The notes below the pieces were generated by a model. That model made no database searches and had not been told where the DNA came from. It saw only the letters and a program-made list of their open reading frames with translations. This document shows, piece after piece, positions 8,372-15,469 of a stretch of DNA of 64,000 bases. The translations under genes and the position numbers were made by a program. The stretch's first letter is position 1, and every line of letters starts with the position of its first letter. Origin of the DNA: Caballeronia sp. SBC1 (lineage in GTDB: Bacteria; Pseudomonadota; Gammaproteobacteria; Burkholderiales; Burkholderiaceae); the NCBI RefSeq assembly GCF_011493005.1, contig NZ_CP049156.1:1612001-1676000 (forward strand), in the 5' to 3' direction.

Positions 8372-8839
8372 TTATGCGAACTGTGGCATGCGTCGCTTCA
8401 TGAATGCGCGGTCAAGGCTGAGCATGCAGGCGTGAGCATCAATCTGGTCAGGGGGCATCGGTAGTTCTGCGTCGTTAAAAGCAGCTATGCGCAGTTTCAT
8501 TTGCGCTATTGCCCGTGCTGACGGAGGCGTGCAAGGACTTGTTAGTTGATCGCTGTTAAAGTCAATCGCGCAGCGTGGCGTGCACAAGACGCGCTGGAGC
8601 ACGCTTCGCCCATGAAGCAGATGACCGGTATTGACTCGATCTGAGTTCGCGATACTGGGCAATGGCTGGGCGGCAAGGCGGCCGTTGCAACGCTCGATTG
8701 ATTTCAGCACCGAATGACCGCTTCGGGGAAAGAGCAGAGACCGCTTTGGGTCGTTCAGCGACATTCGACACGCTGCGGACTCGTGACGCAACCATAAAGC
8801 CAGTGCCCGAATAGCTTCCGGGTGCTGTCGCAAGATCAT
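8372..8839 (-). CDS. Doubtful open frame
   Basis: 155 residues are open on the minus strand, but a second frame (8562-8843) is open across the same stretch with equally plausible content. No good ribosome site is seen. The interior has repeated AAGCGGTC-type words of the kind found in non-coding intergenic repeats. Only the last 45 residues (AQMKLRIAAFNDAELPMPPD) look protein-like. Treat as unproven. Confidence 0.25.
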   Translation of the reverse strand: MILRQHPEAIRALALWLRHESAACRMSLNDPKRSLLFPRSGHSVLKSIERCNGRLAAQPLPSIANSDRVNTGHLLHGRSVLQRVLCTPRCAIDFNSDQLTSPCTPPSARAIAQMKLRIAAFNDAELPMPPDQIDAHACMLSLDRAFMKRRMPQFA

Positions 8840-8892
8840 CCAAAATTCGGGGCGCCTTCGGGTGGCCCTCTTATTTTGTGTGGCCGGGGCCC

Positions 8893-9300
8893 TTAGTACT
8901 TTTGCCCGTTGAGCCGGGCCACGATATCAGTGAGCATGGCATCAATCTTCGGTTTGATCGCGTCCTCTGGCTCACCGTCCTCAATAGCCTGCATCATCTG
9001 CACGGTCTGCGACGCGACCCACATGAACAAGCCCGCGCCCGGGTCGCCGAAGGCTTTGGTCTCGTCCGGAAGCAGGTACATGCAGAGCGCCCGGCCGTGC
9101 GGCGTGAGTGCAATGGCTGCACTGGCGGCCCGTGCCTCGCGCTGAATGGCCTGTAGTGGATTCTGTGCACCATCATCGCCACGGTGCCACGCGGCGCGCA
9201 GGAACAGGACGCGCGAAGCGAACTGCCTGACGAGCGCCTCAATCAATTCCGGGCTGGCGGTGGACGGGCGTCGCGGCACCACTTTTTCGGTTGCTTCCAT
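8893..9300 (-). CDS. Small soluble hypothetical protein
   Basis: 135 residues, ATG 9300 after GGGAG. The content is helical and well formed: PELIEALVRQFASRVLFLRA, then a Gly/Pro loop, and a C-terminal run TVQMMQAIEDGEPEDAIKPK ending in MLTDIVARLNGQKY. No signal or membrane segment. I do not recognise it. It is the last intact gene of a minus-strand series of small, partly decayed genes from about 9957 downward, so a phage or island accessory origin is likely. Confidence 0.65.
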   Translation of the reverse strand: MEATEKVVPRRPSTASPELIEALVRQFASRVLFLRAAWHRGDDGAQNPLQAIQREARAASAAIALTPHGRALCMYLLPDETKAFGDPGAGLFMWVASQTVQMMQAIEDGEPEDAIKPKIDAMLTDIVARLNGQKY

Positions 9301-9393
9301 CGCTGCTCCCTTGTGAACGCACTTTTATTGTTTAAATGCCTAGAGCCGTTCCATGGCACTGTCCCGAGTTTGACGCGCAACTTGATCAACGAC

Positions 9394-9667
9394 TTACTTC
9401 TTTGATTCGAAGTTGCCGGGCACGATGCGCGGCGCAACTGTCGAAGTACGAGCTTTTCGCGTGCCGGTCGTCCGTGGTCGTGCGGTTGCTTGCTTGGCTT
9501 CTCGGCACGCCTGGCGCGCTGCTTCGGGAATGTGTTCTTTAGATCGCGGATCTCGGCGTCGGTGAGCGTCCGGCTTCCCGGACTGCTTGCAAGTCATTGA
9601 TTTCATTCAATTCCAGAGCCGATCCGCAATTACCCGCCTCCTCGCACAGCGCTGCCAGCGTAACCAT
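9394..9667 (-). pseudogene. Decayed small gene with shifted frames
   Basis: From ATG 9667 one frame reads MVTLAALCEEAGNCGSALEL, then NEINDLQAVREAG, and ends at TAA 9539. The neighbouring frame continues with LTDAEIRDLKNTFPKQRARR, and a third frame closes with ARTSTVAPRIVPGNFESKK and a stop at 9394. Each segment is protein-like only in its own frame. The simplest reading is one gene of about 85-90 codons broken by two frameshifts. Real short overlapping genes remain possible. Confidence 0.35.
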
Positions 9668-9800
9668 TACGCCGCCGACTTCGCATCAGGCCTATGGCAC
9701 GTTGCACGCTGCCTGCATCGCTGCGGCTGTCCCCGTGGTGGTTGAGGAGCCGGAGAACGTCCTTAACTGCCTGCTTAGGCTACTTCCGTTTGATCGACAT
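9630..9800 (-). pseudogene. Small frame interrupted by an in-frame TAG
   Basis: ATG 9800 (GGGG ahead) gives MSIKRK, then TAG at 9780-9782, then 49 codons reading PKQAVKDVLRLLNHHGDSRS and onward to TAA at 9630. The part after the TAG looks like a helical protein. It overlaps the 9667 start. Probably a point-mutated small gene; without the stop it would encode 55 residues. Confidence 0.3.
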
Positions 9801-9849
9801 CGATCCCCAGCTTAAAAATGACGCAACAAGTCAATGGCTTGTGCCCCGC

Positions 9850-9957
9850 TCAGGTCCAGAAACGCCGAAGCAGCGCTTCCGCAAGGACGATGGCTATGCC
9901 GACGGCGTACAGGCGCCACGTTGTGCGCCGCTCGAATGCTTCGATTGCAGAGTGCAT
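9850..9957 (-). CDS. Possible 35-residue single-span membrane protein
   Basis: ATG 9957 with GAGG about 8-12 bases ahead gives a 35-residue peptide: a polar start (MHSAIEAFERRTTWR), one hydrophobic stretch (LYAVGIAIVLAEALL) and a basic end (RRFWT). That topology is common in tiny phage or toxin-type membrane peptides. It heads the minus-strand series of small genes. Too short for a firm call. Confidence 0.4.
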   Translation of the reverse strand: MHSAIEAFERRTTWRLYAVGIAIVLAEALLRRFWT

Positions 9958-10100
9958 CGCCTGAGTCCTCGATTCGACCGGCCTAGCCGTGTTGGATACA
10001 CCATACAACAAAAGGGCGGGGTAAAACTGAGCTAATCTATGCCCGGTCGTGGAGGCGCTTGCCGGTGGCTCCCGTTAAAAGTCCCATGAGAAAGACCTAA

Positions 10101-11060
10101 ATGAAAATGATGAGAGCGGCAACTATTCTGGTTTGCGCTATCAGTTGTCTATCCGGTGCGGCAGGTGCGGCGGTAGAGCAGGCGCATGGTGCCGCTAGTA
10201 CAGCTAAGGGCGATGGCCGCCATGAAGTGGATAAACCGCCTTTTCAGCAGCCTATTTCAGTCAGTATCGTTAGATCGCCAGAGGATGAGCGAAGATTAGC
10301 CGATGGCGATCACAAGGAAGCAGCTAAAGAGTCGAACGATAAACTCGTTGCATATTCGACGGTGGCGCTTGCCGTGGTTACTTTGGCGTTGGCTGTCTGG
10401 ACTGGGCTGTTATGGAAAGCAACGGTACGACTTGGCCGAGACGCGAAGGAAACCAGCGAAAGACAATCAGAAGAAATGCAAAGGTCTATCGCTGAAGCGA
10501 CGAGGGCGGCGACGGCAATGGAGGCTGTTGCATTGGCGGCTGGGGTGAGCGCACGCGCCAGTACCGACAGTGTCGCAACATTAAAAGAAGTTACGACAAA
10601 GCAGATGCGCGCTTATTTGTCGGTTGTCATGAATGGCGGTGTTTTCCAAGAAAGAGACAAGGGGCTTTATTTTGGAATAAATCCGATTTTGACAAATAGT
10701 GGGCATACGCCAGCGCACAGCATACGTTATTGGGCAAAGGCTGGAGTGTATGATTTTCCTCTCCCCGATAATTTTGATTTTTCAGATGGCGAGGATTCGG
10801 TGGTGACTAGTTTTGCGCTGGGGCCGCATCAAACAGTTGTGTTAAATGCGAGGCTGCCTGACTTCGTGGATGATGGCGAGGCTCAGGAGATAAAAGCCGG
10901 AAGGAATAAGCGAATCCATATTTGGGGCAAGGTGTCGTATTTGGACGTTTTCGGACAGGAGCGTTTTACGCGGTTCTCGCATAATATTTTTTGGTTCGGC
11001 CCGGCAGGAGAGGAGAAGTGGAGCGGGACTTACTGTAGTCCATTTAGCGAATCTACATAG
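10101..11060 (+). CDS. Membrane-anchored coiled-coil protein, unknown function
   Basis: 319 residues. A signal peptide-like start (residues 1-24, ending AGAA) is followed by a Pro/charged linker. One membrane segment lies at 83-105 (AYSTVALAVVTLALAVWTGL), then a coiled coil to about 165, then a beta-rich C-terminal domain with NPILTNSGHTPAHSIRYWAK. This layout (one span, coiled coil, C-terminal beta domain) is seen in many uncharacterised proteobacterial proteins. It is AT-richer than the core genes. No partner gene is adjacent; 420 bp without a clear gene follow. Confidence 0.75.
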   Translation: MKMMRAATILVCAISCLSGAAGAAVEQAHGAASTAKGDGRHEVDKPPFQQPISVSIVRSPEDERRLADGDHKEAAKESNDKLVAYSTVALAVVTLALAVWTGLLWKATVRLGRDAKETSERQSEEMQRSIAEATRAATAMEAVALAAGVSARASTDSVATLKEVTTKQMRAYLSVVMNGGVFQERDKGLYFGINPILTNSGHTPAHSIRYWAKAGVYDFPLPDNFDFSDGEDSVVTSFALGPHQTVVLNARLPDFVDDGEAQEIKAGRNKRIHIWGKVSYLDVFGQERFTRFSHNIFWFGPAGEEKWSGTYCSPFSEST

Positions 11061-11479
11061 ACGCCATACGTGTCTGCAGTGGATCGACTACAGGCATCGC
11101 TTTCCGGCGTCTGGTGGCGCTGGCGGCGGTTCTGATATCAGACCTCCCTTCCTGAAACGCTCGTCCACGAACAGAGTCCGTCTTTTTTCGAGCGCGACGA
11201 AATTTGACTTTGTCTCGGTGCGTCAAGCTTTGTGAGCAGAACCGTGGTTGGTATCCAGGTCGCGAGCGAGCGCCCTTAGCCGAACGACTTCGGATACCAG
11301 TCGCTTGATGCCGTGATCTGGACTAGCGACGAGCACTCAGTCGCGCCGTCGTGCGTGCAGTTCGTGTGTTGACGGCGACGAAAAATCGGGCAGTCTGGAG
11401 CGAGGCATGCAAGCTCCCGAAAACGGTAAGAAATGTAGGCGAATGAAGTCCCATCTGTAACAAGGGCCTAAGGAATAAT
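11061..11479. other. Gap with at most a gene fragment
   Basis: No full gene is visible. On the minus strand 11223-11336 a 37-codon frame with a GTG start but no ribosome site reads KRLVSEVVRLRALARDLDTN and could be a remnant of a helical protein. The rest looks non-coding, apart from AAGGA at 11470-11474, which serves the next gene. Confidence 0.35.
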
Positions 11480-12163
11480 ATGACACACGGGCATACACGC
11501 GTTCCACCGAAAGGCGCTTGCATTTACTGCGGAAAAACCGGTTGCAAACTAACTGATGAACATATTCTCCCGTACTTTATTGGCGGGCAGCACGTGATAG
11601 ATGAGGCGAGCTGCGACCGTTGTGCGAGGATTACGTCGAAATTTGAACTTGATGTTGGAAGGGATTTGTGGGGTGATGCGCGAGTAAGTTTCGGTGCGCC
11701 ATCGAGGAGAAAAAACAAACGTCCGAAATATTTTTCTCATCCAAATAAATTCGCGCCTCATTATCCGATAAAGGTTCCGTTCTCAGATTATCCGGCCGCG
11801 ATGATCTTCTATAAAATGCAGCCTGCCGGAATCTTGGTTGGCTTGCCGTCGAGCGTAAATCAGGCGGGGAGATGGGAACTTATTTCAATCGCAGATAAAG
11901 CCAAGCTCAATCAGTTCAAGTTAGAGTACGGCGTTGATCCGATTGCGCGATTTAAACATGTGCCGGATAGCTTTGCTCGCCTTCTTATAAAAATTGCATA
12001 TGGTCAGGTGCTTTGTTCGCTCGATCCGGCAGACTTCAATGCGATCTGCCTCCCGTACATCTTGGAAGAAGGTAGGAACTATTCATATATTGTAGGAGGG
12101 CGTTGGGATCTTCCACCCCCCCTCAGCCGGGAATTGGTTATACGCTCAATACAAATTGCATAA
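11480..12163 (+). CDS. HNH endonuclease-like protein (probably frameshifted at the 3' end)
   Basis: 227 residues, ATG 11480 after AAGGA. The N-terminus has the HNH type with two Cys pairs: C14xxC17, then T25-D-E27-H28 I..PYFIGG, then C45xxC48. Such proteins are DNA or RNA nucleases found in phages and defence islands. The rest (to LLIKIAYGQVLCSL and beyond) is AT-rich and unrecognised. The frame stops at 12163, but protein-like coding continues in the +1 neighbouring frame, so the C-terminus may be missing. A 7-C run at 12116-12122 is a candidate slip site. Confidence 0.75.
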   Translation: MTHGHTRVPPKGACIYCGKTGCKLTDEHILPYFIGGQHVIDEASCDRCARITSKFELDVGRDLWGDARVSFGAPSRRKNKRPKYFSHPNKFAPHYPIKVPFSDYPAAMIFYKMQPAGILVGLPSSVNQAGRWELISIADKAKLNQFKLEYGVDPIARFKHVPDSFARLLIKIAYGQVLCSLDPADFNAICLPYILEEGRNYSYIVGGRWDLPPPLSRELVIRSIQIA

Positions 12164-12399
12164 AATTCTCGAACAGATTGTTGATCGTAGTTGATGTCCG
12201 ACTCGTAGCTAATTGCGAAACTCCGGTTTATCACGTTGTGGTAGGCGATGTAACGGGAAAAGTCGAAATTGCCAAAGTTCTTGCGAAAATCGCGGCCACA
12301 GTATCGGTCGAAGTTGCCGCGGATCATAGCTATTCAAAGCCTTTAGATCCTAGTTTTCACTGGATGCCGGCAAGATGGCCATTGCCCGCGTGGCAATAA
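12164..12399 (+). pseudogene. Out-of-frame continuation of the HNH gene
   Basis: In another plus-strand frame, open from before 12124 to 12399, the text NRLLIVVDVRLVANCETPVY HVVVGDV (two adjoining pieces) reads like the C-terminal beta domain of longer HNH proteins. No start codon with a ribosome site precedes it. I infer that it was once fused in frame to the 11480 gene. Confidence 0.5.
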
Positions 12400-12654
12400 A
12401 ACGGCTTTCCCAGAACCGTGAGAAGTGTCAGGCGCGGAGGTTTGGCGGCGCGTCTAGAGATGACCGCAGAGGCTGCTCCCATTCCGAAACGGGCGCCGGC
12501 CTCTGTCCCGGAGCGACCGGACCCGTTTTCAGGCGAATGATCCGGATTTATGACGCCAGCTAGCCAATAATGCGGGTTTGGATGCGCGGTTAAGCTATCG
12601 TCTGGAAAAGATTCGCTAACTAGTAAAAGCGGTATAGGTCACGGTGAGGCACAA

Positions 12655-13881
12655 ATGGCCAGTTTTTTCGGGGCAATTCAGAATTGGTTCAAAGGGGATT
12701 TTTACGGCCGGCACCTTGGACTGATCCTCCAGGAAGTCGGGACTCGTCGGCCGGAGGCGGTCACGTCGTTCGTAAGCGATGTGTTCGGCATTCCCCGCAG
12801 GACACTGCGCAACGCGCGTTTTCAAGCCGAATATTCTTTCGTGGGCCAGCGAGGATGGCGTCGCGCTGACCTTGCAATTTTCATTGAGGATGAAGACGAG
12901 CCTGTCATTCTCGTTGAGATCAAATATCACGACAAGCCATTGCCCGAGACTAACTTGAAGCCTGCCCAACTCGCCGACTACAAAACTTGGCGTGAAGCCG
13001 ACAGCAGCAAGCGGCATGTTCTATTGCTTACACGTGAGCTTTATCGGGCCGACGGTATCGAAGTCCGGCGTTGGGACGCACTGACCCATCACTTGCGTAG
13101 ATATTCGGAGCGCTCTCAGTCCGATCTTGTTGATATGCTGGTTAGTTATCTCGAAGAGGAAGGCAACGCAATGCAGAAAATTGATGGTCACGCGTTGACT
13201 CGATACCTGAAGCGATTCGTGTGTGACAGGACTTCAGGCGCGAACAATTTCAGTGGGCCGATCGAATTCTCGAACTTGCTGAAGAACATGCAACTCATTT
13301 CCGGATTCTTCCACGGACACTTCAAGGCGGCATGGAAAAATGCCGGTGAAAAAGGGGAAGGCGACAACGGCGCGAGGAAAGTTGCAACTATTGATTTCAG
13401 GGTTTTTCCGCGTGTCAAGCCTGCGACCCGAGGCGGGTTGTTGGTCGATGACGAGGGGATGATTGTCGTCGACCGTATGAACGGTGGGCAAATCCTTGTC
13501 TTCGCCAGGCACTCGCTCGGTGGCGGCTCAAAATGGCTTCGAGTTAACTACGGTATCTTGCTCGATATCTCTCCCGGCGACAGAAACACCAACCCGCCGA
13601 AGACGTACCTTTTCGCCGAGATTTTGGGCCCTGGTTTGATGGTGGTGGAGAAGCGAGTTTGGATCCAGCGTCCAGTCAACTACGCATCCGTGACCGACGA
13701 TGCAGATCGCACTTCTGGAAAGATCGAATCTAAGCTCAACAGCATCATCCTTGATGCTATCGACCAGACACTGACCGCAGAACTAATCTCGGTGCCAAAG
13801 CAGAAAACCGCGATCTCTATGTTGCGAGACTCTTTGGCGAGCGGTGAGCAACCGCTATTTTCGCCAGCGTCGAGCGTTTAA
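12655..13881 (+). CDS. PD-(D/E)XK nuclease family protein
   Basis: 408 residues, ATG 12655 behind GAGG. The N-terminal 115 residues show the PD-(D/E)XK core: E59, then D72 in RADLAIF, E88-I-K90 in ILVEIKYHD, and a Q105xxxY109 helix. This is the layout of stand-alone nucleases in the PDDEXK_4 style. Residues about 150-400 form a second part with an unassigned beta-rich region (GGLLVDDEGMIVVDRMNGGQ). The gene has no methylase partner, so it is not a classical restriction pair. Its place beside an HNH gene and a toxin-antitoxin pair suggests a defence role, which is inference. Confidence 0.8.
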   Translation: MASFFGAIQNWFKGDFYGRHLGLILQEVGTRRPEAVTSFVSDVFGIPRRTLRNARFQAEYSFVGQRGWRRADLAIFIEDEDEPVILVEIKYHDKPLPETNLKPAQLADYKTWREADSSKRHVLLLTRELYRADGIEVRRWDALTHHLRRYSERSQSDLVDMLVSYLEEEGNAMQKIDGHALTRYLKRFVCDRTSGANNFSGPIEFSNLLKNMQLISGFFHGHFKAAWKNAGEKGEGDNGARKVATIDFRVFPRVKPATRGGLLVDDEGMIVVDRMNGGQILVFARHSLGGGSKWLRVNYGILLDISPGDRNTNPPKTYLFAEILGPGLMVVEKRVWIQRPVNYASVTDDADRTSGKIESKLNSIILDAIDQTLTAELISVPKQKTAISMLRDSLASGEQPLFSPASSV

Positions 13882-14161
13882 AAGTCCTGTTCGTCGCTTT
13901 TCTGAGCTAGCTGTTACGCAGGAGAGCGGATAAGCGCTTGCACGTTCCAAGGAGTGAATGAGCGCCGCACTCTGAAAACTGCCGATTTGCTGACGCATGG
14001 TTTAGTGTGCGGGTTGGATCGTCAAGCGACTATCGCGACTGGCAGCAGGTGCTCAGCAGCGCGAACGCAACGCGCGCAGACGCCGGCGTTGAAACAGGAT
14101 AGCTAGGCGCCGATTGCGTCAGGGGGAAGGATGCCGTTCGATGGGTCCATGCCGCCTCCGC

Positions 14162-14365
14162 TCATAAAAGCGTGAAAAATCCATGTGGTCCAGATTTGGA
14201 CCATCTTGCGCGCGCTTCGCGAGCCCGTTCCCGTGCCTTCATTAGCCGAATCAGCACGGCGGTCGCTTGCGCGCGTTCGGCCTGCTTCAGGTTCGACCTT
14301 TCCAGCCTATCCTGCCACGCGCTTCACGCTTCCAATGCTGCCCCGTTGTCGGCAACGGTGCTCAC
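14162..14365 (-). pseudogene. Small third frame of the higBA unit with an in-frame TGA
   Basis: A GTG at 14365 overlaps the higA stop (GTGA). The frame gives 13 codons (VSTVADNGAALEA), a TGA at 14324-14326, then 53 codons with helical, charged content (RLERSNLKQAERAQATAVLI) to a stop at 14162. Around the TGA the sequence GAAGCG-TGAAGCGCG-TGGCAG can be read as a 9-nt insertion; removing it restores EAWQ. Inference: a 63-residue coupled gene that was recently inactivated, or a rare readthrough case. A 7-bp palindrome (TGGTCCA, 14186-14203) lies inside it. Confidence 0.4.
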
Positions 14366-14757
14366 GCGTGCGCCTCTTCGCGCTCTTCCTGCTCGCGCCC
14401 AATCAGCGACTCTGCCGGGATTCCAAGGCCCTCATGCAGGCGCCGGATCATCGGAAGGGTAAGCTGGCGCGTGCCGTTCAAAACCTCATAGACGCGGTGC
14501 TTCGGCCCGATGTACGGAACCATGTCGCCGACGGTCAACCCCTGTTGGTCCATCCTGAACTTGATGGCCTCGATGGGGTCGGGCGGCGGAACTGGATAGT
14601 GCTCGTCTTCATATGCGCCAACGATCGCCATCATGATCTCAAGATGGTCGCCTTCCGGCGTGCCGCGATCCGGGTGAGCGTCGAACAGCGCCGAGAGGGT
14701 GTCGAGCGCCGCATCGTAGTCTTCCTTGCTGTGAATCGGTCGGATGTCCATGCTCAT
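14362..14757 (-). CDS. higA: Antitoxin HigA-like, HTH domain
   Basis: 131 residues, ATG 14757 overlapping the toxin stop by 4 nt. The N-terminal half (HSKEDYDAALDTLSALFDAH) is the toxin-facing part of the HigA/YgjM type. The C-terminal half is an HTH of the XRE type (FRMDQQGLTVGDMVPYIGPK, then VYEVLNGTRQLTLPMIRRLH). HigA binds and neutralises HigB and represses its own operon. The gene order, toxin first, is typical for higBA. Confidence 0.9.
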   Translation of the reverse strand: MSMDIRPIHSKEDYDAALDTLSALFDAHPDRGTPEGDHLEIMMAIVGAYEDEHYPVPPPDPIEAIKFRMDQQGLTVGDMVPYIGPKHRVYEVLNGTRQLTLPMIRRLHEGLGIPAESLIGREQEEREEAHA

Positions 14758-15068
14758 TTCCTTTGTTCAACGGTGGCCGCGTCCACCTTGTCGTACTCGG
14801 CATGCGTGCCGAAGAATTTGATATAGACCGCGCGGTATTCGTATTCGATCCCTGCGATCAGCCGATACTCGTTGCCTTTAATGTTGAAGACCACGCGGTC
14901 ATTGCCGATGAAACTCGCCGACGCGAACCGGTTCTTTATGTCCTGGGGCGTCCGCCAGTCTGCGCGTGACGCCTCCGCGTACCATGCCCGCAAAGCCTGC
15001 GCGGCTGCGGGGTAGTCTTCGCAGGAGGCCATGTAGGTGCTTTTGGAGTAGATTCGCATGTAGACCAT
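14754..15068 (-). CDS. higB: Toxin HigB-like mRNA interferase
   Basis: 104 residues from ATG 15068; an in-frame ATG at 15059 (MRIYSK) is an equally good start. The text ALRAWYAEASRADWRTPQDI, then FNIKGNEYRLIAGIEYEYRA and FFGTHAEYDKVDA, matches the HigB_toxin family: RelE-fold ribosome-dependent mRNA cleavers. It is 4-nt coupled to higA. A palindrome GTCCCACcGTGGGAC overlaps the leader and probably binds the HigBA complex. Confidence 0.9.
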   Translation of the reverse strand: MVYMRIYSKSTYMASCEDYPAAAQALRAWYAEASRADWRTPQDIKNRFASASFIGNDRVVFNIKGNEYRLIAGIEYEYRAVYIKFFGTHAEYDKVDAATVEQRK

Positions 15069-15072
15069 GATA

Positions 15073-15087
15073 GTCCCACCGTGGGAC
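15073..15087. promoter_or_regulatory. Palindromic operator of higBA
   Basis: Perfect inverted repeat GTCCCAC-C-GTGGGAC ends 5 nt upstream of the higB start. Self-repression through such palindromes is usual for type II toxin-antitoxin operons. Confidence 0.6.
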
Positions 15088-15469
15088 CTGGTCAAGCTGA
15101 TCGCTTGAGATGCGAGGGGAAGAGCCGGTGCGTCGCTTAGAACCCGGCTGGCGGTGAAATGCTACAGCGGTGCTACGGGAGTTCTAAAATCGAGTCTTAG
15201 CTTTACTGGAAAGCCTCGGATGTTTGATCGTTCCTATCCATCATGGGCGCAACGCTGACGCGGCGTGGGCTCGGTTTTAAAGCTGTCGACATGGAAAACT
15301 GCTATTTGGGACGTAAGGTGCCTTTTCGGGCATGCCTTTTCGGGCACGGAATCCTTAATTTTACCGTAACGGGCAAAAAGCCGATCGGCCGGCCGAGCGA
15401 AGGCGGCCGCGCCAGCCGAACGTCCCAGCAGCGTCAGGGGAACGTCCCGTACGGAGTGCCGTCCCTGGT
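15088..15469. other. Non-coding gap at the right border of the accessory region
   Basis: No supported gene. It holds a tandem 14-bp repeat (15319-15346) and, near 15370-15392, a GCCGATCGGC palindrome followed on the minus strand by a T-run, a weak candidate terminator for the MFS gene. Core-type genes begin right after it. Confidence 0.5.
15319..15346. repeat. Perfect tandem 14-bp repeat, 2 copies
   Basis: TGCCTTTTCGGGCA occurs twice back to back. Each copy has complementary ends (TGCC/GGCA), so the pair could form two small hairpins. Confidence 0.8.
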
